Of a stretch of 64,000 nt of DNA, positions 1 through 8,660 are shown one piece after another (the first letter of the stretch is position 1; each line of letters begins with the position of its first letter). The DNA lies in the NCBI RefSeq assembly GCF_003751225.1, contig NZ_RJKE01000001.1, positions 2,356,001 through 2,420,000 on the forward strand, written 5' to 3'. The notes under the pieces were generated by a model. It had not been told where the DNA came from and searched no databases. It saw only the letters and a program-made list of their open reading frames with translations. Made by a program: the position numbers and the translations under genes. This stretch comes from Actinocorallia herbida (GTDB lineage Bacteria; Actinomycetota; Actinomycetes; Streptosporangiales; Streptosporangiaceae).

Positions 1-1071
1 CTCGCCGGCGGCCTGACCGTGGCCGAGCAGACCATGGTCGAGGTGGCCCGCGAGGTGTGGCGGGGCGGCCGGGTGCTGATCCTGGACGAGCCCACCGCCT
101 GCCTCGGCGCGGAGGCCGCCGCCCAGGTCCGCGGTCTGGTGCGCAGGCTCCGCGACAAGGGCGCCGCGATCATCTACATCTCCCACCACATCGACGAGGT
201 CCTCGACATCGCCGACCGGATCACCGTCATGCGCGACGGCAGGGTGGTGCGCGAACTGCGCGCCGGGGAGACCGACGAGCGCGGCCTCGTCAGGGACATG
301 GTGGGCCGTGAGGTCGTCTCGACCAAGCCGCAGCGCAGGCCGTGCGCGCCCGAGGTGGGCCTGGCGATCAGCGACCTGTCGCACGGCAGGGCCATCGAAG
401 GGTTCGGCGTCGAGGTGCGCCGCGGCGAGGTCGTCGCGGTGCTCGGCCCCGCGGGCGACGCCCAGTCGCGGCTGTTCGACCTGCTGTCCGGCCGGCGCCG
501 CCCCGACCGGGGCGCCCTCGCGGTGAACGGCAGGGCGGTCCCGTTCGGGAAGGTCGCGCTCTCGCTGGCCAGCGGGCTGCGCTGCGTCACCGGCGACCGG
601 CGGGCGCTCGGCCTGATCCCCGAGCTGTCCATCGACGAGAACCTGCTGCTCGCCCAGGACCGGCTCGACCGGCGCAGGCTGCACCGCTGGGGCGCCCTGA
701 CGCGCAGGGCGGCCCCGCTCCGCGCGGACTACCGGGTCGTCTCCCTGACCCAGAACCCTCCGGTCGGCAGCCTCTCGGGCGGGAACCAGCAGAAGGTCCT
801 GCTCGCCAAGTGGCTGGGCACCGAGCCGACCGCCTGCCTGCTGGAGGACCCGACGAACGGGGTCGACGTCGCCGCGATGGCCGACATCCACACGCTGATC
901 GACACCCTCGTCGACCGGGGCGTGGCGGTGCTCCTGGCGTCTTCGTCGGCCGAAGAGGTGATGCGTCTCGCCGACCGCGTCATCGCCGTCCGCGACGGCC
1001 GCATGATCGGCGAATACCGCACACAGGACATCACGCGCGACGAACTCATCGCCGCCGTGCTTGGAGGATGA
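1..1071 (+). CDS. Sugar ABC transporter ATP-binding protein (RbsA/MglA type), 5' end cut by window
   Basis: This is the ATPase of a carbohydrate importer that powers uptake through the permease downstream. The frame is open from base 1, so the N-terminal part with the first Walker A lies outside the window. Visible are the signature region of NBD1 (LAGGLTVAEQ), Walker B (VLILDEPTA), the switch His in ISHHIDEV, and then a full NBD2 with a degenerate P-loop lacking the Lys (GPAGDAQSR), signature LSGGNQQK and Walker B LLEDPTNGVD. A degenerate second P-loop is usual for RbsA-type tandem ATPases. Its TGA overlaps the permease ATG (ATGA), so the two are translationally coupled. The substrate cannot be read from the sequence. 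Confidence 0.93.
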   Translation, partial: LAGGLTVAEQTMVEVAREVWRGGRVLILDEPTACLGAEAAAQVRGLVRRLRDKGAAIIYISHHIDEVLDIADRITVMRDGRVVRELRAGETDERGLVRDMVGREVVSTKPQRRPCAPEVGLAISDLSHGRAIEGFGVEVRRGEVVAVLGPAGDAQSRLFDLLSGRRRPDRGALAVNGRAVPFGKVALSLASGLRCVTGDRRALGLIPELSIDENLLLAQDRLDRRRLHRWGALTRRAAPLRADYRVVSLTQNPPVGSLSGGNQQKVLLAKWLGTEPTACLLEDPTNGVDVAAMADIHTLIDTLVDRGVAVLLASSSAEEVMRLADRVIAVRDGRMIGEYRTQDITRDELIAAVLGG

Positions 1072-2078
1072 CCGTGACCGTGAAATCGACCGCAGCACAC
1101 CGCGGTCCCGCAGTGTCGGACGAGGACTCCGCAGCCCTCCGGTTCCTGCGCGGGCTGAGGCACGTGCCGCACCAGGGCCTGCTCGCCGTGCTGGTGCTGA
1201 TCGTGCTGTTCGCCAGCGTCCGCACCGACACGTTCCTGACCTCGGCGAACCTGCTGAACGTGCTCCAGCAGGTCAGCGTCACCGCGGTCATCGCGGGCGG
1301 GCTGACCCTGCTGATGACGGCCGGGGGCATGGACTTCTCCCTCGGCAGCACGGTCTCGGTGGTCACCGCGGTGGCCGCGCAGCTCATCGACGACGGGCAC
1401 GGCACCGGCACCGCCGTCATCGTCTGCCTGCTGCTGTCCGCCGTGATCGGCCTGGTGAACGGCCTCGTCGTCACCTACACCAAGGTCGCCCCGTTCGTCG
1501 TCACCCTCGCGACGGCCACGCTCCTCGACGGCGTCGCGCTGCTCGTGCTGAACGGGATGAGCATCTCCATCGGCGAGCATCTGATGGAGCTCGGCAGCGG
1601 CTCGCTGCTCGGCCTGCCCAACCTCATGATCGTCGCGCTGCTCGTCCTCGCGGTGACCGGCGTCGCCATGCGCTACACCACCTTCGGCCGCGACGCGTTC
1701 GCGATCGGCGGCAACGAGGACGTCGCCCGGCTCAGCGGCATCAACGTGAACCGGCACAAGCTGGTCCTGTACAGCCTCGGCGGCGCCCTGGCGGGCCTCG
1801 CCGGGATCATGCTGCTCGCCCGGCTCGGCGCCAGCAGCCCCGGTACCGGCGGCCTGTCGCTCCAGCTCACCGCGGTGGCGGCGGTCGTCATCGGCGGGAC
1901 GTCCCTGGAGGGCGGGCGCGGCAGCGTCATCGGGACGGCGCTCGGCGTGGTCCTGCTCGGCGTCGTCGCCAATGTGCTGAACCTGCTCCAGATCCCCAGC
2001 TACTGGCAGCTGATCTCGGTCGGCGCGGTGCTGCTCGTCGCGGCGGTCGCCAACCAGCTCCAACGCCGCAGGCACTGA
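1068..2078 (+). CDS. Sugar ABC transporter permease (RbsC/BPD_transp_2 family)
   Basis: Inner-membrane channel of the importer, 336 aa, of normal RbsC length. It is strongly hydrophobic, with about eight to ten membrane segments from residue 38 on, and has the family motif GGMDFSLGSTVSVV near residue 85 plus a GIN segment (LSGINVNR) in the cytoplasmic loop. The N-terminal 35 residues are polar and cytosolic. The start is the ATG overlapping the ATPase stop. The order ATPase-permease-binding protein is typical of ribose/xylose-type importers. Confidence 0.93.
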   Translation: MTVTVKSTAAHRGPAVSDEDSAALRFLRGLRHVPHQGLLAVLVLIVLFASVRTDTFLTSANLLNVLQQVSVTAVIAGGLTLLMTAGGMDFSLGSTVSVVTAVAAQLIDDGHGTGTAVIVCLLLSAVIGLVNGLVVTYTKVAPFVVTLATATLLDGVALLVLNGMSISIGEHLMELGSGSLLGLPNLMIVALLVLAVTGVAMRYTTFGRDAFAIGGNEDVARLSGINVNRHKLVLYSLGGALAGLAGIMLLARLGASSPGTGGLSLQLTAVAAVVIGGTSLEGGRGSVIGTALGVVLLGVVANVLNLLQIPSYWQLISVGAVLLVAAVANQLQRRRH

Positions 2079-2159
2079 CCCCGGCCCACCACCCCGCGGG
2101 GGCTCCAGCCCCCGCACCTCACCCTCATCCCCGGTACCACCCCGAAAGGCGGCATCCCC

Positions 2160-3119
2160 ATGCGCTCTTCCGTCTTCCGCCCCTTGGGCGTCTTCCTCGC
2201 GATCGCCGCGTCCGCGGCCCTCGTCGCCGGCTGCGGCTCCAGCGGCGGCGACACCGCCGACGGCGGCAGCGGCGACGGCATCAAGATCGGGTTCGTGAAC
2301 GGCGCGAACACCGAGTTCCACACCTGTCTGCTCAAGTCCATCGAGGCCGAGGCCAAGGCCGAGGGCATCGAGCTGCTGTCGGCGAACTCGGGCCAGAACC
2401 CCGGCACCGAGCTGTCCAACATCGAGGACATGATCTCCCGCCAGGTCGACGCGCTGATCGTGCAGACGGTCAACGTCGACGCGCTGGAGGGCGACATCAC
2501 CAAGGCGCAGCGGGCGAAGATCCCGATCTTCCTCACCTCGGTCATCACCGACGACGCCTCCAAGATCCTCGGCGCGGCGGTCGTCGACCTCAAGCAGGTC
2601 GGCGCGCTCGACGCGGGCTGGGTCGCCGAGGACGCCAAGGGCGCCTCGGTGGAGGTCGGCGTGATCGCGGGCGCCCCGGGCGCGGCGTCCGAGCTGCTCA
2701 CCGGCGGTTTCAAGGACGCGCTGCCCGACACCGCCAAGGTCGTCGCGGACCAGCCGGGCATGTTCAACCGGGCCAAGGCCCAGGACGTCGCGGAGAACAT
2801 GATCTCGGCGAACCCCGGCCTGGACTACGTGTTCGTCGCCAACGAGGAGATGGCGTTCGGCGCGCTCAACGCCTTCAAGGCGGCCAAGAAGGACGTCAAG
2901 ATCGTCACGGTCAACGGCAGCGAGCCCGGCATCGAGGCCATCAAGGACGGCAGCTTCTCGGCCACCGTCGCGAACTCGCCCGCCGCCATGGGCAAGCTCG
3001 CGGTCCAGAACACCAAGACCCTCCTCGGCGGGGGCACCGCCGACAAGATCGCGCAGGTGCCGATCCAGCTGATCACCAAGGACAACACGGACCAGGCTCC
3101 GCAGTACTGCATCGAGTAG
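2160..3119 (+). CDS. Sugar-binding lipoprotein of ABC transporter (Peripla_BP_4 type)
   Basis: Extracytoplasmic receptor that delivers substrate to the permease, 319 aa. It has a lipoprotein signal peptide with lipobox LVAGC (Cys25), a Gly/Ser/Asp-rich tether, then a periplasmic-binding fold of the ribose/xylose class (IKIGFVNGANTEF at the N-lobe, TVNGSEPGIEAIKDG near residue 250). It lies 81 bp after the permease with a purine-rich RBS before the ATG. Catabolic genes follow, so the ligand may be their substrate. This is inferred from position only. Confidence 0.92.
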   Translation: MRSSVFRPLGVFLAIAASAALVAGCGSSGGDTADGGSGDGIKIGFVNGANTEFHTCLLKSIEAEAKAEGIELLSANSGQNPGTELSNIEDMISRQVDALIVQTVNVDALEGDITKAQRAKIPIFLTSVITDDASKILGAAVVDLKQVGALDAGWVAEDAKGASVEVGVIAGAPGAASELLTGGFKDALPDTAKVVADQPGMFNRAKAQDVAENMISANPGLDYVFVANEEMAFGALNAFKAAKKDVKIVTVNGSEPGIEAIKDGSFSATVANSPAAMGKLAVQNTKTLLGGGTADKIAQVPIQLITKDNTDQAPQYCIE

Positions 3120-3138
3120 GACGTGACGTAAGGCACAC

Positions 3139-3153
3139 TTAACGGACAATTAA
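3139..3153 (+). promoter_or_regulatory. LysR-type T-N11-A box upstream of the LysR gene
   Basis: TTAA-N7-TTAA, an interrupted palindrome with the 4-7-4 geometry and T-N11-A core typical of LysR regulators. It lies 71 bp before the LysR start, in an AT-rich pocket of otherwise GC-rich DNA. It is probably the autoregulatory site. Its half-site differs from the GTGCAA operator of the catabolic units. Confidence 0.45.
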
Positions 3154-3223
3154 CCGAGTCGGGGGGGCCGAAAGCCCAGAAGGCGGACGTCCCCCCGGCG
3201 CGGCCTCGTGCCAGGGAGAAACC

Positions 3224-4135
3224 ATGGATCGTCTTCTCGTCATGCGGAGCTTCGTCACGGTCGCGAAGGTCGGCAGCTTCAGCGGCGCGGCCAAGATGCT
3301 GGGCACCTCCGGGTCGCTCATCTCGCGGCACGTCGCTGACCTGGAGAAGCAGGTCGGCGTGCGGCTGGTCAACCGCACGGCCCGGTCCGTGAGCCTGACC
3401 GAGCCGGGGGTGCGCTACAGCCAGTTCGCCCAGCGCATCCTCGACGAGATCGACGACGAGGACGCCAACCTCGCCGAGGCCCACGACAGACCCGAGGGGA
3501 CCCTGTCGATCATCTGTCCGAAATGGATCGGCAGCCTGGATCTCGGCGACGCCATCGCGGCGTTCTCCACCGCCCATCCGAAGATCACCGTGCGGTTCGA
3601 GCTGGGCGGCATGTCCGACCGCACCTACGACTTCCTCGACGACGGCTTCGACGTCGCCTTCCACACCCGGGACCTGCGCGACTCCAGCGTCCGGTTGAAG
3701 AAGATCGCGTCGCTGCCGTTCGTGCTGTGCGCGTCGGAGTCCTACATCGAGGCGCACGGTCTGCTCACCGACCCCAACGACCTGGCCCGCCACGACTGCC
3801 TCGTGCACGTCAACGACCCGGTCTGGCGGATCGGCCACGGCCACGCGAGCACCCTGCACAAGATCCGGAACGTGGCGTTCTCCTCGAACTCCTACCTCGC
3901 GCTCCAGAAGGCCGCCGTGCACGGCCGGGGGATCGCGCTGATCCCGCACCGGCCGGCCTACGACGACCTCATGAGCGGAGCCCTGAAGGTGCTCCTGCCC
4001 AAGCTGCCCGTCCCCGCCCGCAGCCTGTACGCGATCTACGGGCCCGCCCAGCAGGCGCCCAGGAAGGTCGAGGTCTTCCTCGACTTCCTCACCGGATGGT
4101 TCTCCGACAATCCGATGCCGTCCTATCAATTGTGA
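3224..4135 (+). CDS. LysR-family transcriptional regulator
   Basis: DNA-binding regulator, 303 aa. The N-terminal winged helix-turn-helix (residues 1-60: FSGAAKMLGTSGSLISRHVADLEKQ) is followed by a LysR substrate-binding domain (about 90-295). The ATG follows AGGGAGAAACC. It lies between the importer and the dioxygenase-led operon, so it is the natural candidate to sense a substrate and control both. The family usually acts as an inducer-responsive activator. Which site it binds is uncertain: the nearest T-N11-A box is TTAA-N7-TTAA, while the downstream units share GTGCAA-N7-TTGCAC. Confidence 0.92.
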   Translation: MDRLLVMRSFVTVAKVGSFSGAAKMLGTSGSLISRHVADLEKQVGVRLVNRTARSVSLTEPGVRYSQFAQRILDEIDDEDANLAEAHDRPEGTLSIICPKWIGSLDLGDAIAAFSTAHPKITVRFELGGMSDRTYDFLDDGFDVAFHTRDLRDSSVRLKKIASLPFVLCASESYIEAHGLLTDPNDLARHDCLVHVNDPVWRIGHGHASTLHKIRNVAFSSNSYLALQKAAVHGRGIALIPHRPAYDDLMSGALKVLLPKLPVPARSLYAIYGPAQQAPRKVEVFLDFLTGWFSDNPMPSYQL

Positions 4136-4153
4136 CGGGCACGCGACCGCCGC

Positions 4154-4172
4154 GTGCAACCAACACTTGCAC
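4154..4172 (+). promoter_or_regulatory. Shared catabolic operator, site 1 (perfect GTGCAA-N7-TTGCAC)
   Basis: A 6-bp perfect inverted repeat with a 7-nt spacer. The centre lies 107 bp before the ATG of the dioxygenase-like gene and 53 bp before a TAGGAT -10 candidate at 4216-4221. Related sites occur at 14671-14689 and 17498-17516. The inner GCAA-N7-TTGC has LysR-like 4-7-4 geometry. Confidence 0.6.
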
Positions 4173-4269
4173 ATTCGGTAGTGCTCCGCGCACCCCGCAC
4201 CGGCGGCGGAGTTCCTAGGATCGACAGCGTGCCGCGGCGCGAATCGGCACTCGCAATGAAGGGACGGCA

Positions 4270-5184
4270 ATGGGAATCCAGCGCATCGAGTCGGTGGTCT
4301 ACACCGTCGATGACCTCGCGGAGAACATCAGGTTCTTCACCGACTTCGGCCTGGCCCCGGTCGAGGCCACCGAGACCCGCGCGGTGTTCGCCACGCTGAT
4401 CGGCCAGACGTTCGTGCTGGACACGGCGCCGGACCCGCTGCTGCCGCCCGCGCTGGAGAAGACGCCGACCATCCGCGAGGTGGTCTGGGGCGTGGACACC
4501 GCCGAGTCGCTGGCCGAGCTGGTGGCCAGGGCCGGCGCCGACCGGCCGGTGCGCGAGGACGCGCACGGCGTCTTCCACACGGTCGACGAAACGGGATTCG
4601 GAGTCGGCCTCACACTGGCCGGGCCGACCCCGCCGGAATTCGCCGATCCGCGCACCGGAAACACCTGGGGAAAGGTCTCCCGGTGGAATTCCTCGGTCAC
4701 TTCCGTGGGCCGGGTCCGGCCGATCCGAATGTGCCATGTGGCGTTGAACATCCCCAAGGCCGGGTGGGAGGAGGCGAACGCCTTCTATCTCGACCGCCTC
4801 GGTTTCCGGGCGACGGACATCGTGAAGCCGATGGGCGTCTTCATGCAGTGCGAGGGCGACGACGACCAGCACAACTTCCTGCTCTGCCACCGCCCCGACC
4901 GCGCGGGCTGCAACCACGTCTCGTTCGAGGTCCCCGGCTTCGACGACGTGATCGAGGGCGGCAACCACATGATCGAGCAGGGCTGGCAGGAGGCGCGCAA
5001 GCTCGGCCGGCACACCATCGGCTCGAACGTCTTCCGGTTCATCCACGCCCCGTGCGGCGGCCGCGTCGAGCTCGCCGCCGACATGGACCGGGTGGACGAG
5101 TCCTACGAGACCCGCGTGCACGAGACCACGCCCCCGCACCACATCTGGGCCCTGCGCAGCTCCCGGGAACCCGAAGAGCGCTGA
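4270..5184 (+). CDS. Extradiol-dioxygenase-like VOC protein, two-domain
   Basis: 304 aa with two vicinal-oxygen-chelate modules (about 5-115 and 152-285), the layout of type I extradiol catechol dioxygenases. The second module keeps a 2-His-1-Glu iron triad: His156 (MCHVALN), His216 (NHVSFEV) and Glu267 (GRVELAADMD). By family knowledge such enzymes cleave catecholic rings next to the hydroxyls using Fe(II) and O2. It is the first gene of a tightly spaced operon followed by aldehyde dehydrogenase, FAH hydrolase and alpha/beta hydrolase, a classic meta-cleavage set. The substrate is unknown. A non-oxygenase VOC role is possible because the overall sequence is divergent. Confidence 0.8.
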   Translation: MGIQRIESVVYTVDDLAENIRFFTDFGLAPVEATETRAVFATLIGQTFVLDTAPDPLLPPALEKTPTIREVVWGVDTAESLAELVARAGADRPVREDAHGVFHTVDETGFGVGLTLAGPTPPEFADPRTGNTWGKVSRWNSSVTSVGRVRPIRMCHVALNIPKAGWEEANAFYLDRLGFRATDIVKPMGVFMQCEGDDDQHNFLLCHRPDRAGCNHVSFEVPGFDDVIEGGNHMIEQGWQEARKLGRHTIGSNVFRFIHAPCGGRVELAADMDRVDESYETRVHETTPPHHIWALRSSREPEER

Positions 5185-5207
5185 CGAAGACGCGAAGAAG
5201 GCATTTG

Positions 5208-6653
5208 ATGACGACAGACGACTACACCCCCTTGCAGATGTACATCGCCGGGGAATGGTGCGCCGCCGAGAACGGCGCCACCGCCCCGGTGGTCAACCCC
5301 GCGACCGAGGAGGTCATCGGGCACGTTCCCCTGGCGACGTCCGGCGACCTCGACCGCGCGCTGGCCGCGTCCGTCACGGGGTTCCAGGCCTGGCGCGGCA
5401 CGCCGATCGCGCGCCGGGTGGAGATCCTCCGCAAGGCCGCCGACCTGCTCACCGCCCGGGCCGGGGACATCGGCCGGATCATGACCCTGGAGCAGGGCAA
5501 GCCCTTCCCCGAGGCGCGCAACGAGGCGGTGCGCGTCGCGAACTCGATCCGCTGGGACGCCGAGGACGCGCGCCGCGAGTACGGGAGGATCATCCCGTCC
5601 GCCGACGACACGCTGCTGTCCGTCCGCAAGGAGCCGATCGGGCCCGTCGCGGCCTTCACCCCGTGGAACTTCCCCGCGGGCTCGCCGAACCGGAAGATCG
5701 CCGCGGCGCTGGCCGCGGGCTGCTCGATCATCATCAAGGCGTCCGAGGAGACCCCCGGGACCGCGGTCGAGCTGGTCCGGTGCTTCGCCGACGCGGGGGT
5801 GCCCGCGGGCGCGCTCAACCTGGTCTTCGGCGACCCCGCCCAGGTCTCCGGCCACCTGATCCCGGCCAAGGAGATCAGGCTGGTGGCCTTCACCGGCTCG
5901 GTGCCGGTAGGCAAGCTGCTGGCTTCCGCGGCGGGTGCGGCCATGAAGCCGTCGCTGATGGAGCTCGGTGGGCACGCGCCCGTCATCGTCTGCGCGGACG
6001 CCGACCCCGTGCGGGCGGCCCGGCGCGCGGCCACCGCGAAGTTCTTCAACGCGGGCCAGGTCTGCACCTCGCCCAGCCGCTTCCTCGTCCACGCGGACGT
6101 GCACGACGCGTTCGTCGCGGAGTTCGTCAGGGCCGCCGAGGAACTCGTGGTCGGCGATGGGCTGGCGGAGGGCGTCAAGATGGGCCCGCTCGCCAACGAG
6201 CGGCGGCTCAAGGCGACCGAGGAACTGGTGCACGACGCGGTCGCCAAGGGCGCCAAGGCCGTCACCGGAGGCGCCCGGCTCGACCGGCAGGGCTACTTCT
6301 ACCCGCCGACCGTGCTCGTGGACGTGCCCGCCGACGCCCGGATCATGGCCGAGGAGCCGTTCGGCCCGCTGGCCCCGATCGTCAGGTTCACCGACCTCGA
6401 CGAGGCGCTGGAGATCGCCAACTCGCTGGAGTACGGCCTGGCCGCCTACGGCTTCACCGAGTCCGCGGCGACCACCGAGCGCCTGGTCCGGGGGTTCGAG
6501 GCGGGCATCCTGTCCATCAACCACTGCGGCGGCTCGGTGCCCGAGGCCCCGTCCGGGGGCGTCAAGGCCAGCGGCTACGGTCGCGAGGGCGGGCCGGAAG
6601 GGCTGGAGGCGTACTTCCTCACCAAGCGCGTCTCCCACCTGCTGGGGAGCTGA
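5208..6653 (+). CDS. NAD(P)-dependent aldehyde dehydrogenase (succinate-semialdehyde-dehydrogenase-like)
   Basis: Oxidises an aldehyde to the acid, 481 aa, of normal family length. Visible are the substrate/cofactor region FTPWNFP, FTGSVPVGK, the general base Glu252 (LMELGGHAP) and the catalytic Cys286 (GQVCTSPSR). It is closest in feel to the GabD/hydroxymuconic-semialdehyde group. The start ATG is 23 bp after the dioxygenase-like gene, preceded by GAAGAAGG. In a meta-cleavage pathway it would oxidise the semialdehyde ring-fission product, which is inference. A second, distinct aldehyde dehydrogenase of the same regulon lies at 14781. Confidence 0.9.
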   Translation: MTTDDYTPLQMYIAGEWCAAENGATAPVVNPATEEVIGHVPLATSGDLDRALAASVTGFQAWRGTPIARRVEILRKAADLLTARAGDIGRIMTLEQGKPFPEARNEAVRVANSIRWDAEDARREYGRIIPSADDTLLSVRKEPIGPVAAFTPWNFPAGSPNRKIAAALAAGCSIIIKASEETPGTAVELVRCFADAGVPAGALNLVFGDPAQVSGHLIPAKEIRLVAFTGSVPVGKLLASAAGAAMKPSLMELGGHAPVIVCADADPVRAARRAATAKFFNAGQVCTSPSRFLVHADVHDAFVAEFVRAAEELVVGDGLAEGVKMGPLANERRLKATEELVHDAVAKGAKAVTGGARLDRQGYFYPPTVLVDVPADARIMAEEPFGPLAPIVRFTDLDEALEIANSLEYGLAAYGFTESAATTERLVRGFEAGILSINHCGGSVPEAPSGGVKASGYGREGGPEGLEAYFLTKRVSHLLGS

Positions 6654-6654
6654 C

Positions 6655-7461
6655 GTGAGGTACTGCCGCGTCGAGATCGAGGGCCGGCCCGTCTGGGGAC
6701 GGGTCGACGGCGACGTCGTCGGCCTGCTCACCGGTTCGCCCATCGAGGGGGAGGCCGCACCGGACGGGCGGGTGATCGCCCTGGACACCGCGGTCCTCCT
6801 GCACCCCGTCGTCCCGCCCGTGTTCTACGCCGTCGGGATGAACTACAAGAGCCACGTGGCGCATGCCCAGGCGCTCGGGAACAAGACCGCGGTGCTGCCC
6901 GACAGGCCCGAGGTGGCCTACCGGGCGAACAACGCGCTCACCGGGCACGGAGCCCCGATCGTCAAACCCGCCGAGGTCACCGGGCGGTTCGAGGCCGAAC
7001 CCGAGGTCGTCGCCGTGATCGGGCGGACGCTGCGGCACGCGTCCTACGCCGAGGCCCGCGAGGCCGTCTTCGGGTGGACGATCGGCAACGACGTCAGCGC
7101 GCGCGAGTGGCAGCACGCCGACCGGTCGTTCTGGCGCAGCAAGAACAGCGACACCTTCAAACCGATGGGCCCCTGGATCGAGACTGACGTCGACCCGCTG
7201 GCCCAGACCACCACCCTGCGCGTCAACGGCGAGGAGCGCGCCTCCTTCGCCACCGGGGACATGGTCTTCGACCCGTACGACTACCTGGTCGAGACCTCCC
7301 GGTACCTCACGCTGCACCCCGGCGACGTCCTCTGGCTGGGCGCGGACGCGACCTGCCAGCTGGCGCCGGGGGACACCGTGGACATCGAGATCAGTGGGAT
7401 AGGCGTGCTGACCAACCACGTCGTCCTCGAACGGACCCATCCAGAAAGGCCCCGGCGATGA
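6655..7461 (+). CDS. Fumarylacetoacetate hydrolase family protein
   Basis: 268 aa with a GTG start one base after the preceding stop. The FAH domain (residues 55-260) shows the metal-binding acidic residues in EAEPEVVAVIG and GNDVSAREWQ, and the segment KNSDTFKPMGPWI. Family members are hydratases, decarboxylases or C-C hydrolases acting on 2-oxo-acid intermediates (for example oxopentenoate hydratase or fumarylpyruvate hydrolase), usually with Mg2+. The position directly after the aldehyde dehydrogenase supports a role in processing ring-fission products. The stop overlaps the next ATG. Confidence 0.9.
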   Translation: MRYCRVEIEGRPVWGRVDGDVVGLLTGSPIEGEAAPDGRVIALDTAVLLHPVVPPVFYAVGMNYKSHVAHAQALGNKTAVLPDRPEVAYRANNALTGHGAPIVKPAEVTGRFEAEPEVVAVIGRTLRHASYAEAREAVFGWTIGNDVSAREWQHADRSFWRSKNSDTFKPMGPWIETDVDPLAQTTTLRVNGEERASFATGDMVFDPYDYLVETSRYLTLHPGDVLWLGADATCQLAPGDTVDIEISGIGVLTNHVVLERTHPERPRR

Positions 7462-7829
7462 GCAACCAGCCGCGCTACATCCACCACGTGAACTTTCCGA
7501 CCACCGACATCGAGCGCACCAAGGAGTGGTACGCCAAGGTCTTCGGCCTCAAGGCGATCACCCCGAAGAGCAACACCAAGGTCCTGCTGATGACCCGCGG
7601 GAACTTCGACCTGCACTTCACCCCGGTCGAGGAGATGGACCGGATGGCCCCCTACCACTTCGCCATCGAGGTGGACGACTGGGACGGCTTCCTGGCCCAC
7701 CTCAAGGAACTCGGCATCCGGCACACCCGGCCGATCGAGCGGCCGGAGAACCAGTCGAAGTTCTGCTACATCCACGACCCCGACCACACCATGATCGAGC
7801 TGGTCTTCCACGGCCGCCGCCCGAACTGA
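7458..7829 (+). CDS. Single-domain VOC (glyoxalase/dioxygenase superfamily) protein
   Basis: 123 aa with one VOC module covering the whole length: HHVNFPTTDIERTKEWYAKVFG at the N-terminus and HDPDHTMIELVFHG at the C-terminus. Candidate metal ligands are the His in IHHVNF, the His in PYHFAIEV and the Glu in MIELVF. The ATG overlaps the FAH stop (ATGA), so it is translationally coupled. It might be a second ring-modifying or isomerising enzyme. The exact chemistry cannot be assigned. Confidence 0.85.
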   Translation: MSNQPRYIHHVNFPTTDIERTKEWYAKVFGLKAITPKSNTKVLLMTRGNFDLHFTPVEEMDRMAPYHFAIEVDDWDGFLAHLKELGIRHTRPIERPENQSKFCYIHDPDHTMIELVFHGRRPN

Positions 7830-7871
7830 CCGTCGGCACCCGTCCCTTCCCCCTTTTAGGAGAAAACGCCC

Positions 7872-8654
7872 ATGGGCGTCGCACTTTCCGACGGCACCGT
7901 CAAGATCTACTACGAGGTCCACGGCTCGGGCCCGGCCATCGCGCTCATCCACGGCTCCGGCGGCCACCACGCCGCCTGGTGGCAGCAGGTCGCGGCGCTC
8001 CGCGACCGGTACACGCTGGTCACGATCGACCTGCGCGGCTTCGGCAACTCCGACTCGTCCATGCCGGAGTTCGACGGCCAGGACTTCCCCGGCGACATCC
8101 TCGCCGTCCTCGATGCCGAGAACCTGACCGACGTCCTGGTGTTCGGCCAGTCCATCGGCGCGGTCGCCGCGCTGCGGGCCGGGCTCGCCCGGCCGGACCG
8201 GATCAGCGGCGTCGCGCTCGGCCACTCCCTCGGCGGCATCGCCCACCCGGAGCTGTCCCCGCTCGTCGCGGCGGACCGGGCCGAGGCCGTCAAGCTCGCC
8301 GTCATCGACCGGCTGCTGTCCAAGGAGTTCCAGGCGAACGAGGCCGCGAAGACCTTCCTGTTCCAGCAGCAGGGCACCTTCAACGTCGCCAAGATGGCCG
8401 ACCTGCGCAACCTCTCCGTCGGCGGGCCGACGCTCGACGAGGTCGTCGCCTCCGGCCTCGAGGTCACCTTCCTCGCGGGGGAGAAGGACGCCGTCATCAG
8501 CCCGGCGACCGTCACCCGCGCCCACGAGCTTCTCAAGGGCTCCCACCTTGAGCTCATTCCGGACGCCCCACACTCCATGTACTGGGAACGCCCGGACCTG
8601 TTCAACGCCGCGCTCGTCCGCATCCGCGAGCGCCTTTCGGCTAAGAAGGCCTGA
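7872..8654 (+). CDS. Alpha/beta hydrolase
   Basis: 260 aa alpha/beta-hydrolase fold. It has the oxyanion region HGSGGHH near residue 30, nucleophile elbow GQSIGA with Ser94, acid residue in AGEKDAVISP, and catalytic His in PDAPHSMYW. It is preceded by TTTTAGGAGAAAACGCCC, a strong RBS. Next to dioxygenase, aldehyde dehydrogenase and FAH genes it could be the C-C bond hydrolase for meta-cleavage products or an ester/lactone hydrolase. The sequence alone does not decide. Confidence 0.9.
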   Translation: MGVALSDGTVKIYYEVHGSGPAIALIHGSGGHHAAWWQQVAALRDRYTLVTIDLRGFGNSDSSMPEFDGQDFPGDILAVLDAENLTDVLVFGQSIGAVAALRAGLARPDRISGVALGHSLGGIAHPELSPLVAADRAEAVKLAVIDRLLSKEFQANEAAKTFLFQQQGTFNVAKMADLRNLSVGGPTLDEVVASGLEVTFLAGEKDAVISPATVTRAHELLKGSHLELIPDAPHSMYWERPDLFNAALVRIRERLSAKKA

Positions 8655-8660
8655 AAACTC

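Noticed and set aside
729-3149. Very long open frame on the minus strand opposite the importer genes (over 800 codons)
   Set aside because: It is the antisense shadow of permease and binding-protein genes; Asp/Arg/Gly/Ala-rich translation without any domain, and the plus-strand genes have clear motifs.
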